Shown here: positions 47,009-58,567 of the stretch, one piece after another
Numbering within the stretch: position 1 is the stretch's first letter
Layout of the letters: each line of letters opens with the position of its first letter
From: Celoporthe dispersa
Lineage: Eukaryota; Ascomycota; Sordariomycetes; Diaporthales; Cryphonectriaceae
Assembly: GCA_016584495.1 (NCBI GenBank)
Contig: WAID01000007.1
Location: 2,218,001-2,282,000 of the forward strand
Length of the DNA stretch: 64,000 bases
Direction of reading: 5' to 3'
Position numbers and translations under genes: made by a program
The notes under the pieces: model-generated
Told to the model about the DNA's origin: nothing
The model's input: only the letters and a program-made list of their open reading frames with translations
Database searches by the model: none

Positions 47009-49440
47009 CTAGATGAGCAGGAAGTCCCAGCCCTTCATCTGCATCACATCCCGCCAGGGGATATACTGCGGCTGTCCCTGCTGCTGTGCCGACTCCTCGT
47101 GCTTGATGCCCGCCGCGGCGCTGGTGGCGCTGCTCGGCGAGCAGACGAGCTCGTCGTTGCGGGCCCACACCTCGCGGAGGAGGCAGGCGACCCGGCCGAA
47201 GGAGCCGTAGTCGGCCTGTTCGCCCAGCTGCGACACGCGGTCCTCGAAGAAGGTGCGGAAGCTCGACCCCACCCCGCTCATCGAGCCGCCGAGCAGGTAC
47301 ACCCAGACGAGGGAGCGGTCGAAGCCGCCGGGTCCCGACGGGATGTGCTGCAGGACGTTGGTGAGGCGCTCCACGAGGTTGATACACGAGGGCTGCGTGG
47401 GCGAGAAGCCGGGCACCAGGCTGCACAGGTAGATGCGCGCCGTGAGGCGGAACGCCTGCGTCATGTTCCTGGACAGCTGCTTGGGGCTCAGCGACCCGTT
47501 GGCGTTGAAGGGGATCTTGGGCCCCGTCTCGCCGATCTCGGTCATCCCGATCTGGTCGCCCAGGACGTGCACGTGCTGGCACAGCGAGATGTCGTCCATG
47601 CCGTCGCGCTTCAGGGCCTCGAGGCAGGCGATCTCGCTGATCAGGTACATGACGCGGTCGTCACACCCCATGAGCTCGCGGAGGCCCAGGGAGTGGTTGA
47701 CCTGGGAGAGGTGCTTCTCGCGGTAGGTGTGCGCAAAGGTTGGGGCACGGCCCTTGATCGACGCGCCGAGGATGTCGATCCACGACGTGAGGGTCATGTT
47801 GAAGGGGGTCTGGCTCAGCGGGTGGTGCTCGTCGGCGACGAGGTTGGGGAGGTTGAGCTTCTGCACCAGCGAGATGGCAGCCTGGAAGTGCTGGTGCCAT
47901 GCGATGTCGGGCAGGGCGTCGTCAAAGCGGCCGACGCAGCACTGGAAGAAGATGAGCCCGAGGGCCGCCTCCAGGATCTGCTGGTGGTCCTCGTCCCGGT
48001 TGAGGGCATCGCACAGCGAGGAGATGGTCGAGTAGCGGTGGCGCATGATGTCACCGTCCACCTGCTGCATCAGGTCATGGTCAACCTCACCGCCCTGCGT
48101 CATGACCATGGCCTTGTAGTGCTGTGCTGCGATGCTCAGGCAGCAGTGCAGGTAGCCCTTGTTGCTCTGCAGTGCGGGCAGGATGAGGTCGGAGCCGACG
48201 GAGCCGTGTTGGTTCGTCTCGAGGATGGGGAAGATGGTGGGCAGCACAAATTGGATGAAGTGGTCCAGGAGTCTCTGGTCACCCTCGTCCAGCTCGATGG
48301 CAACCTGTCTCGTGTCCATCGAGGGCCCGTGTGCAAAGTCAAAAAATTACAGTTCAGCGTCTCCTCGGTCAGCGACTCCCGCCGCTCTGTGCAGGTCTGC
48401 TCGGTCCACTCGCCGCCCTCGAGCGGGAACGACGACGGCAGCAGTGTCCCTGGTGGGGGCGGGGTGGTGAATGTGCTGAAGGTGGAGGTTGTGGACTCGG
48501 TCAGGGTGGGAACGTCGTCTACAAACATCTGCCGCTCCGTCTTGACGTCGATCTCATAGGGCGTGTATGGCGAGATACCACTCAGCATGAACTCCGGGTG
48601 TATCTGTCCGTTGTAGGGAAAGCCATCGGCGACGGCAGGTGGGCTGTTGAAGTTGAACGAGTATTGCGAGTCGATCGACTGCGATCGTGTCCGGTCGAGA
48701 GGATCAGAAAAGGTGGCTGATGTTGGGAGCGAGTGAGACAGGCCCGGCGGCGAGGGCATCGAGGTCTGGATGGCATGGGCATGTTGTGAGTTCTGCGCCT
48801 TCTCGGACAGCTTCTTCCTCTTGATGATCATCTTGATGTCGTCCTTGTGTTTTCTGCGGGCATCGTTGTTGCTCCACCACATGGGGCGCTTGTATTCACA
48901 GGCAAGACCAAGATGCTTGCATGCTGTGCACATGGGCGAGCCCTCGTCGCACTTCTTCCTCCGAAGTCTGCAGGTGTAGCAGCCTTTTTTCCCGTAGGTT
49001 TATATTAGCCGATGGGATCAAGACAAGATGATCAAGAGGCGGAGAGACATAGACGGAGAGAGAGAGAGAAAAAAAAAGAAGAAAAAAACAGGAGCAAGAG
49101 ACTTGGACAGTCGAGCCTGAGAATTACTTCTCGGGGGAGGAAAAAGGGAAAGAAGGAAAAGGGGAGGTGCGGCGCGGGTGTCGATACCAGCCCAAAGCCG
49201 AGCAAGAGGAGGGAGGATGACCGAGGAGCAACAGGAAAGAAAGCGGTACAAACCTGTTCTTGAGCGGCGGTGCATCTGTGTTTTCTGTTTCGGGTTGGCA
49301 TTATTGTTGGCCTTGGGGCCGCTTGCCTTGGGGGCCGACTTGGCCTTGGCCTTTGTTGGCTGTGCGACGGCCATGTTGACTTGCGATGCTCTCATGAGGT
49401 CGTCTTGACGATGTTGACGGTTGGGGGGTAGTGTTGACAT
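47009..49440 (-). CDS. Zn(II)2Cys6 transcription factor with fungal-specific regulatory domain (one frame break)
   Basis: Nuclear DNA-binding regulator of unknown target. Two exons on the minus strand, 49440-49254 and 48983-47009, flank a 270-nt intron placed directly before the zinc cluster. The first exon is basic and Lys/Ala-rich and ends RRSRTG. The second opens with a perfect C-x2-C-x6-C-x6-C-x2-C-x6-C cluster (CYTCRLRRKKCDEG to GLACEY), followed by KRPMWWSNNDARRKHKDD and a basic linker (IIKRKK). The long C-terminal half (from VAIELDEGDQRLLDHF) fits the Fungal_trans_2 type regulatory domain: PTIFPILETNQHGS, GYLHCCLSIAAQH and WHQHFQAAISLVQKL. The frame breaks at the A-run 48,341-48,346 on the plus strand: one more T on the coding strand would give LNCNFFDFAHGPSMDTR. 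Corrected length is 720 residues. Confidence 0.88.
48984..49253 (-). other. Intron immediately upstream of the zinc cluster
   Basis: The donor is GTTTGT and the acceptor GGGAAAAAAG on the minus strand, splitting the Gly codon just before Cys1 of the zinc cluster. At 270 nt it is long for the window and contains A-rich tracts on the plus strand. The acceptor is unusual in being purine-rich (AAAAAAG), but no other site restores the cluster. Confidence 0.7.
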
Positions 49441-51881
49441 TTGTATGCTCAGTCCCTAATCAAGACTGGTAACTCCGTACCTGCGTACAAGAGACAAGAG
49501 AGAGGAGAGGCGCAGGGGATACCCGGTCCTTGGAGGGAGGGGGGGTGGCTGTAGAGAGTGGGGGCGGGCGTGGTCGGTAGGTGTGGATCTTCTCTCCTGT
49601 CCTCTTTGACCTCTGGGCCGAGCAAAAGCGGGAGGGACACCGGCAAGGGTCTGTCTTGTTCTTCTCCCAAGTCCTGGTCGAGGTCCAGAATGCTCTCTCT
49701 CTCAGCTGGGACGGGCTCGCACTCGAGGAGGCCCAGGCGAATCTCTGTCCGGGGTTGCAGTGTTTGCCGAATGAACAGCCCCAATCTCGTCCAAGCCCCA
49801 AGACGACTAATAATTAATTATTGCCGGTGATTTTTGTCCGCCTGGGAGATGATCGACCGGTTGGGGAGCAAGGCCTGCTTGCTGGGTGGTTTTGAAAAAA
49901 TCGAAAACGACTGGTGAGTGGGTGGCCGAGAGATAGACCTGTATCGACGGACCGCGTGGGGGGGAGGAGGAGGAGGAGGAGGGGGATATTAAGAGGGGAG
50001 GAAAAGACTCTAACTGGACGACACCTAAGATGAACCCTTGAACCTTTGGATAAGAGAGAGAAGAAGACATCACAGGCCCAGATGTCGGCTGGATCAAAAG
50101 CCTTATATCGTGGCCGCGTCTCCAGGCCACGAGTTTGTTGCTGGATCCGCCCGTCGACCAAGTATTCTAATTTTGGAACTGCCAGCAGCGCACAGCAACG
50201 CTTGTCTTCTTCTGGCCCGCACCTCATGTCGCCCTACCGCACAACGAGCAGGTCGGGGCAGCCCTCCGCACCGGAGACATGTATCCTCCCGTATTGTTAT
50301 TGGTGGGCGTCGACCTGCTGTCCCGTCCCCGTCCACACTCTAGAGTGTGTAGGAATGGAGACTGCGCTAAAGGTACCAATGAGCGGTCGCGTGGAGGGTC
50401 TCACCCGGAAGGGGATCCACCATGTAACCCACCACAGAGAGCTATTGTTGAGCTCTGGTAGGACTGGCCAGGGCCGGGGGCCATGGGCTCCGTGCGCTGT
50501 GCTATGGATAGCACCACTCGACCTGCCGTCCTCCTCCCAACGGACAAGCCCTGCCCTCTGTGGGAGCCCTTGGAAGGGTGACGGCAAGGTGCAGAGGCTA
50601 TTGGCGGGACCTCCACCCCTCCAGCATGCAGAGGTCATGCGGGACAGTAGATAGCTCCGTCCGTTCTGGGCATCCTGCAGGTCTGATCTCACAGGGGTTG
50701 GTGCCGATCTTTAGAGATGGGCTCACTGATGGGCGTGACCGGAGAGCAGACAGAGCTCGTTCGCTGTTGGGCCAGGTCGGCTGTCCGCCTTGGGCACCTT
50801 CGCTGTTTTGCGCGTCTCTGTGTGTTGAATATCGCACCTTAGCCGAGCACAAGCGGGATTGCGACATGCCACCGCCAGTGATAACCGTGCTGCCCATGCA
50901 TGCTCCTTTCTCGCGCGGCGGTGATGTGGAAGCGGGAAACTCCCGAAAGTTTAACGTCGAAACCCCGCTTGATCGGTGTTTCTTCTTTTTTCTTTCCTTT
51001 TCTCTTCTTCTTCTTCTTAGCGACACACACAAGGCGTGCACGGGAGAGCAGAGATGTCGAGACACACTATACACCTGTGTGGCTACAAACCCTGAATGTT
51101 TGTCTCGGAGAAACATGCCGTGGAGGGGGCCTAGTCTGACTGGAGTCTCGTCCGAAGATCGCACTTTTGTCATCTCGCGTTGTGATGGGACCTGGTCTGG
51201 TCACATCCTAAATTGGGCATCGCACAGCTGCAGGTGCAGCAGCTGCCCAGACCACCCCGGGCCCAATGCACGATTATGAGCCAAATTCAGATCGGCTCAC
51301 GTTGAACACCGCTGAGCGAGTTGGTTGCATCCGTCAAGGTGGAGTCGCATGCGGGCAGACAGGGAGCATTGTGCTGTGCCCTTTTTTTTTGGGAGAGGGG
51401 GGGGCGGGGGGGAGAAGAAGGATTTCGTTGGCAGCGAGACCTCGACTTGTGGTGTTCGCCTCACTACAACGGCTAGCAGTCTGTAAAGTCGTCTTGTGGG
51501 CTGGTCCATGCTGATCAACGGGGCCCAGATCGAACTCTTTCGTGATGCTCGCTGCCCATGGCATGATGTGCCGCACAAGATTGGCCAAGAGCAAGTCGAG
51601 AGCAACCCTCCCACACCAGGTTGACGTGGCTGGTGGTTTTAATGACTCCTATGCACCGTGGCGGCCACGGAACCACTGGCCAGCAACTGAGTTTGCGTGA
51701 TACAGACAGTAAAAGATGGGACGGATGGGGGGTAACTGTATAAGATCCCATAGGCCTGCCTTCCTGTAGCGTGGTCTCGGGGACAACCAGCCAGCCAGCC
51801 ATCCGTCCAACGGCCTTCCTGGGGCGTACACCCCACCAACAAATTCCCCTTGTCGCCCAAATGGTAGGTGTGTACATAGTA

Positions 51882-51885
<4 letters not shown>

Positions 51886-51934
<49 letters not shown>
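51886..51934. repeat. (GT)n microsatellite
   Basis: About 24 uninterrupted GT units in the gene-free region. Confidence 0.95.
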
Positions 51935-51936
<2 letters not shown>

Positions 51937-54900
51937 GTGTGTTTTCCCGCTCAGTTGTTTCTGAAGGTCTGGGAAAATTGCGAATAGGCGGTAATGCCTA
52001 AGACATGGGCACGTGGAGGAGGGGGGGGTATGGTGTAGACCCCGCAAGCTGTGCCTTGGGTGCTGAAGAGTAAGCATGGGCGGAGGGATTCAGCTCGTGG
52101 CCCGGTGAGACTGGGTGCCACCGAGGAGCACACTGTCTAACGTGCCCTCTTGCTGCAAGCAATTTACAGTTGAGACACTGGGAGAGACTGCTGCTAAGTC
52201 AGGTCTGGTCGTACCACGAGGGGTCACGGCCCGGTGAGGAAACCTAACGCACTCGTCAGCATTGACAGTGCCATGCGCATGCGCATGCTCTGCCAGCCCG
52301 CCCCCTCGTCCCCCGACCAGCCAAGACAATGCGGGCCACCTCATTGTGACAATGGCAAATGGACAAGATCTGCAGGTCCAGGGGAGCGAGTCGAGTCTGT
52401 AATCTGTACCCCTGGCTGACTGTAAGCCACAACCCGAGAGCGGGCTATGGAGGGTGTGGTCACGTCGCAATCTGTGCCGTCCAGGATTCGTCGAGTAGCT
52501 TTCTCGTTTTTTGTGTTTTTTTTTGTTCTGCAGAAACAAGAGTGTGTGAATTGTTGGATGATTCGACGACGTTGAAGTGACGAGGGGTGGGCCGTGCATT
52601 AGTAGCGAGCGGAAAGGGAGCGATGTAACTGTGATCAGAGCCAATCGAAGTGCGATACAGGCTTGTCAGACGGGAAGGAGCCTTGGAGGTGGGGACGCTA
52701 GCTGCAGGGGTATAGTGCAGGGGGGCTGCCTGACTCTGACTGAGTTCCCTTTCCTCCTTCCCTCCTCCATCCCTCCTCCCCCCCGGCAGGTCTTTGAGGC
52801 CTGAGGCCTAGAAGGAGTCATCTCCCTGTACCCAGTAGGTCCTCGGGTGCTCCCTCCGCGCCCGCCAGCCAGTGTGGGGCCAGCTGGTAGGAGCGTTGGG
52901 AAATCTTATCGTACCGTCCCGTGCTCTACTTGCTGAGAGCGTACTAGTCCTTGATAGCCGCCGCGAGGGAATCCTGAGCTTCAACCCTGCGCGACACTAG
53001 ATGCGCGCGCCAACAGCCACAGCGTTTACTGCATGCGCAGGACAAAGAGCTTTGTCATGGGGAGCAGTGACCTAAATTTGGTAGTCTCTCGCCTTGGTGA
53101 TGTGTATTCAACCGCCCTCCAGCGCTTCCACGCGCGTCATCGATCGAGCCGATGCAACCCATCCGCTGGAATATGCGCGGGGCTATTTTCGTCTGCGTAT
53201 GTTCAGCGAGACATGATCCGCAGGACAAGCGCCAAGTCGGAGCTGATCGCGTCAAGATGCCTCCTTCCTCGACATGCTCGTTCCCTCGCGGCAGCCACGA
53301 CTGCTGTGCACCCGGGCTGAGGAACACCAGCCTGCTCCGGTTTTCGGAAGGCAACCGCGACAGGAGGCATAGAGGCCAATCGCCTGCAAGCCTCCACTGT
53401 ATCGTACCTGGCTTCAGTAACTCCGGGCGTCTGTCTGCCCTCGGCATACGCAGCGACGGTCTCACCCGAGGGCCAGGGCTGCTGAGCTGCTCATGCGCAC
53501 GGATCTCTGTCTGCTCTCTTCTACCCCATGCTAACTCGGCGGAGCATCATCAGCTTCATTTATGGAGGGACACATGTTCGCCCTTTTGGGAGATGGTGTG
53601 TCTCCATCCTCTCTCCTGCTATGGTACCTCATCCTGCACCGATCAGCCAATAGCCGGTGTGTGGTGTGGTGTCCAGGGAGCAGCCTTGCAGGACCACCCT
53701 CGTCCGCGTTGGGTGAGAGCTCCTCGCCATGCCAGATGGGGCGGGCGGCACTGATGGGGGGGGAGGATCCCGCCCTGCGCCGTCGTCTTGACTCCACGGC
53801 TAGCCTTTCCAACGCTGTCCAATCCCAGAGGCACATTGTCCCGCCGTCGTTCGAGTCTCACTCAGGAGCAGAAAGATCAGCCCCCAGGGCCATGATTCAT
53901 GTGGCAGCCCGATTGATCAGGCCTGCGGCTGATCCCCTCTCCTCCTCCCACCTCGACGACACCCCGATCTCCCACCTCCCCACTGCGCCTTCGCGGTGTG
54001 TGCAGGGGCAGATCCAGCAAGCTGAGAGTCAATGTTTTAAGACGGGTCCATGATGGCCGGTGCGACGACGCTGTGCCCTTCTGGGTGGCGGTCTCCCCAG
54101 CCACAACTGTGGCTCCCCGCCAGCAGAATGATGTGGTGGGCGGTGGGCGGACTACTGCGCCACAAGAATCCGGGCTCTACAGCTGCTCTACTGCTAGTGT
54201 CATCAGCCTGGGAGGAGCTGTGAGGGTCGGCCATCTCCAGCTTCTGAGATATTAGTTTCCTGGCAGCCGAGCAGTGGGATAAATTCACACCGGCGCCGAG
54301 GGAACCGAAGGGCCAAATCCTCTGTGGGCCGCGCTACCTTTGACCCTGGTGGCTGTTAATGCGGCCGGATCTGAGCTCTCGACCATGGACGCCTCAGCGC
54401 AAGCGAGCCAGCCGTCCTGTGGGCATCCTGATTCGGTCCGCACCCGTGGCAGAGAGGTGGGTTCTCATAGAACATGCTCTGCCATTCAGCATCGCAACAA
54501 GGGCTGTGTCTCGCGGCCAGTCATCCATACACCACGGCCCTCATGGATTCATTGGTCTCTGGCGGTCCCCAGTCCTCGTCATGTGAGGCCGCCTTCGAGG
54601 AACCACCGATACCAAATGAGTAATCCGTATCTGTCTTGTCCTCCCTCGTGGCCAGCCGACCGCCACTGAGAATGTTGTCTTGCGGAGCCGTTGATAACCC
54701 TCCAGGCCCACTTGACTTTTTTTTTCTTCTCTTCTCCCTCCCTTCTTCTGCCAGGGAGGGGGTGTGCTAACATTCGGCCGAGTGGGGTCAATAATGGTTC
54801 GTGAAGATCTTCACCGGTCCCACAAGACATGGAGACTGACGAAGATCCCGTGCGGAGGTTGTCATGAAAGACTCATCATTTTTTTTTGCCCTTTCCCCCT

Positions 54901-57900
54901 GCAATGGACACGACGCGACCCATCCGGGCAGTCTTGCCTCCCAGTCGTCTAGAAAAAAAGCAAGAAAAAAGCAAGAAACTTCTCGTCAGGTGGACGCTGT
55001 GGGCCGGGAGAGAAGATTGACGAAGCCCGGAGAGACGAACGTGTCCCCCTTGTCTCTGAAACTGACCGCAATTCACGCCTCCACGTGAACGACCGAGACG
55101 AAACGTGGGCCGCGGCGCAAGCCCGAGACAGCGTGCCCTCGTGGGTTCGGGCAGAAGGCCAAAATATTGCCCAACCTGAACCAAGGTCTCACACCTTGCC
55201 GCGCTGGATCGACGCAGATTGATCCTTTCCTTGGCCCGAGTCGAACTGTCGGTGAGGGCCTCGAAGCAGGCGGAGGCGGGGGACTTCGTCATCGTCGTCA
55301 TTCAATCTTCTTCGTCTTTTTTTTTTTCCCTCCCTGGGCGGCGGTGGCTGGGCCGTCCTGCCTCGCAATGCCTGAGCACTTTTTCACGATCGCCTCGGGC
55401 AAGCCTGCGAGGGAGGACCTTCGCGTGTGCGAGAAGTGGGACAGGGAGGCAAACCGCCGGCCGGACCCCTTGGATCCCTTGCTGGGACGAGTTCCTTGCG
55501 GTCTGGCTCGGCGCACGCCCTCTTGTCCGCCCTTGCAAGCCAGCCACTTGCACGCTCAATGCACACTCTACCACAACGGGACTGGATCCGAATTCAATGC
55601 GGATCTGGACCTCGATCTGTCTCCTGCAGTTCTACAAGCACCGCGAGGGACCTGTCGACTGCCTGCCCGGTCGTGCCTGCGTATACAGTATGGCCTGCAG
55701 CATGAAATGAGTGAATGCAACGTCTGCGATGAATGAATGCATGTGGACACAAGTCCCCCTCCCCTCGCATATGCACCCTGCGCGGAGATGCTTGCGGACG
55801 CGGGCCGACAATGGCATCTGCACGAATTGCCCAACAGTGGATTTGATTACCCACCAGCCATACCCTTGTGAGAGGGAGAGAGAGAGAGAGACGGGGGGGG
55901 GAGACAGCTCCCTGTCGACCGCCTGGGGGTTGGCTGCAGATACTACTAACGACAGTATGGTACCATACTGCTATGGTATGTCATAGTATGTGTGTTCGAG
56001 ATACCCATGCTCTTTTCTCATGCGTGCAAGGTGCATCGGAAGTGGTCTCGGCGGTCTTTCCCCAGAGAGCCGAGTTCAGCTCCGGCAGCAAGCCACAGGA
56101 ACAGCGTTGCACGGGTCAGGTGCTTCGTACGGTGGTCACGATGTATGCAGCGCACCGAGTCAATTGGACGCTCACGGAGCAGGGACCAGGGCTCATTCAT
56201 CCAGATCGCCAGGCCCTTTTTTTTTTTTTCATCTTCTTTCTTCCTTGTCTTTCCTTGTCGCCCCAGCGCTGGGCAGAACTGGGCACCCGGGCGAATCCGT
56301 CTCACCAGAAGAGTCTCGACTGCGAGGGGCGAATACGGACCGTTGCTCCAATGCACAGGTGACCCTGGCGGGAAGGTCTAGTCCTGTCCACACACCTGTG
56401 AGATGCTCGGGAAGACCCAATGTCGGCACACCGAGGGTGAAGCAGGAGGAGCAGAGAGGCCAGGAGAGGGCTGGACCAAAGCCTACCGTACAGGAGGGAA
56501 GACCCCCTTGTCCGGTCCACCCCCTCCCTTGTCGCTTGGGGAGGATGAGTGCTGTGGCCCAGGTCCTGTTTCTCGTCGGATAACCCAGAAGAGCCAGGCT
56601 AAGTCGACCGTTGTCTGCTTGTAAGATTGAGATCCATGTAGGTTGAGGAAACACAAGATGAGGGGTATGCGTCTGATCCAGGCATGCCGTGGCTCCGTCC
56701 CTCGCATATGGCAGACCTGCTATGCACCCCATGAAAGCCACAGCTTATCGGCACATCACCTGCTGACCACCACCCAGGCGTTCAGATGGATTGCGTTCCA
56801 CCACATGACTGACTATGGAGACACGAGAGAGAAAGACAGAGAGACAGAGACTGCGCTATGCTCGGACCTCGGGAGTGATAAACAAGAGGACTAACACAAA
56901 GGACAAGGCAAGACTCGGGAGGGGGCCCATGATGCGATTGTTGACCACCCGGCCAGAAAACAAAAGAAAGTAAAAACCAACCAAAAAACCCCCGAAGTCG
57001 TCCCCGCCCAGCAGGAAACCGAATGCGACCAGCATGCAGCGCAGGGTGATAAGTGAGAGAGGTGCATACCACACACCCTCCCGCCCCCGGGGAAGCTTGG
57101 TGGATACGACGACTCCTGCACGCCCTGTCACCCTCGTCCGTCCCTCAACCCATGCATCCTTCAGAGGTCGCATCTGGGTTTCCCTCCATCCTGACCCCGG
57201 AACCCTGTCACGATGTCCCTGTCCCCGGTCTCCGGAGTTTTCCCTTGGCTGGAGGATCCATGCCTCTGATGCTATGGTTTCCCGTCGAGTGGTCTCCTCT
57301 TCACGCTCGGCGCTTGAGGTCGGCCAATCACGGCCGTGGCCTCCCAGCAGCCTCGCCAATCACCACCCAGAGCAGCCACATCGCGGAAGCTCGCTGCAGC
57401 CCTCCCCCTGGACACACCTCTGGACTGCCCTGGTGCCCGACCACCCCTCCCCCCACCGCCAACCAGCCGGGTGAGTCTCCTGCTCGCTTGCCGCTGTGTG
57501 CGGAGCAATGCCTGTCTACACACCATGGTGATGATTGCCAAAAATACCCTGGGAAAACGCACCACCACACGGTGTGCCATCGGCTGCTGCTCATGGTGTG
57601 GGCTGCCAAGCAGACACCCACAAGAGAGAGAGAGGCAGAGAGAGAGCGCATGTCTGGCCAGACCTTCTCTCTCCCGCTCAGGACCACCAGGCCCGACCGC
57701 ACGCCCTCTGCCCTCTGCCCTCCTCTCGACCTCCCACCCCCACCCCCTCCCTCCCATCCATCCTCTCCCAGGAGTCGTCGCATCCGCCCGACCGATTCCG
57801 GTGACAGAGAGAGGTGTGTGTAGAGGTGTGTGTGTGCAAGTAAGTGTGTGCGTGTGTGTGTGTGTGTCTGCTTTTCCTCGTCACCCAACGGATTTGACCG

Positions 57901-58488
57901 TGCCCAAAGGTTCCCAGGAACGGGTCGACAAACCCCACTGCACCCTCTATCTGTCCGAAACGCACCCTCTCTCCCTGCCCGCCTATCACTCCCACCTGTG
58001 ACCGACAGTTGACATGCATATGCCGGTGCTGTGATTGCCCCATAGCTCCCAGACTTTTCTGCACCCGCACTACTGTATACAGCTGTTATAGCGGTGTTGG
58101 TTTCTGTCTCTGCCATACATAACCTCGCGTAGGCGCCCGCCGCTCGATCTTAGACCCCCCCCCTCTGACCGGTTTTTTCTCGATCTTGCGACCCGCTCTC
58201 GATTATATGAGCACAGCGGGCATTCCCCTCTTTTATTTTTCCCAATTACCCTTACTCTCCTCGCTGGAAACAAAACAAAACTAAGTCGAGGACGGACAGA
58301 AACGCAATCTATCTCTTCGTATCTTTTTTTTTTTTGTAGCATCCATCTACAAGTGGTTGCTGTTTGGTCCCAAGACAGCCCACCCCCGCCGGCAACGGCA
58401 CCTCTTAACGGGCATATCGGATTATTGTCTTATACAGACATACATTTATACAAACACATACACACACACAGACACAGACACACACAAG

Positions 58489-58561
58489 ATGGTAAGTTCA
58501 AGAAGCATCCACAGACCACGATGAGAAGAGGAACGGCACATTATTTACAACCAACTCCCAG
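58489..58561 (+). other. Possible micro first exon (ATG only) and intron of the SAM-PH gene
   Basis: ATG at 58,489-58,491 is directly followed by GTAAGT, a consensus donor, and CCCAG at 58,557-58,561 is a fitting acceptor, giving a 70-nt intron. Splicing joins ATG in phase 0 to GAA-ACA-ATG, so the protein would start MET before the Met at 58,568. Without splicing, translation would begin at 58,568. Confidence 0.5.
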
Positions 58562-58567
58562 GAAACA

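Larger units (their letters stand above)
49441..58567. other. 9.1-kb gene-free region between divergent genes
   Basis: The longest gene-free span in the window, between the transcription factor (minus) and the SAM-PH gene (plus). Many ORFs of 60-260 codons occur on all frames but overlap on both strands and show no domain, signal peptide or consistent codon use. Simple sequence includes a (GT)n tract at 51,886-51,934, T-runs near 54,717-54,726 and 56,217-56,230, and GA and GT repeats near 55,869-55,890 and 57,815-57,866. The base composition is not strongly AT-rich, so there is no clear sign of repeat-induced mutation. The last ~1.5 kb is presumably the promoter and leader of the SAM-PH gene. 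No transposon ORF or terminal repeat was found. Confidence 0.5.

Noticed and set aside
43908..49440. Secondary-metabolite cluster made of the acyltransferase and Zn2Cys6 regulator
   Set aside because: No synthase, oxidase or transporter accompanies them; neighbours are a surface protein and housekeeping genes.
53152..53754. 200-codon plus-strand ORF in the 49-58 kb desert
   Set aside because: Cys/His/Ser-rich random-like translation, overlapped by other open frames on both strands.
57053..58116. Overlapping ORFs of 256 (plus) and 262 (minus) codons
   Set aside because: Mutually exclusive, low complexity, arising from C/T-rich and CA/GT repeats upstream of the SAM-PH gene.
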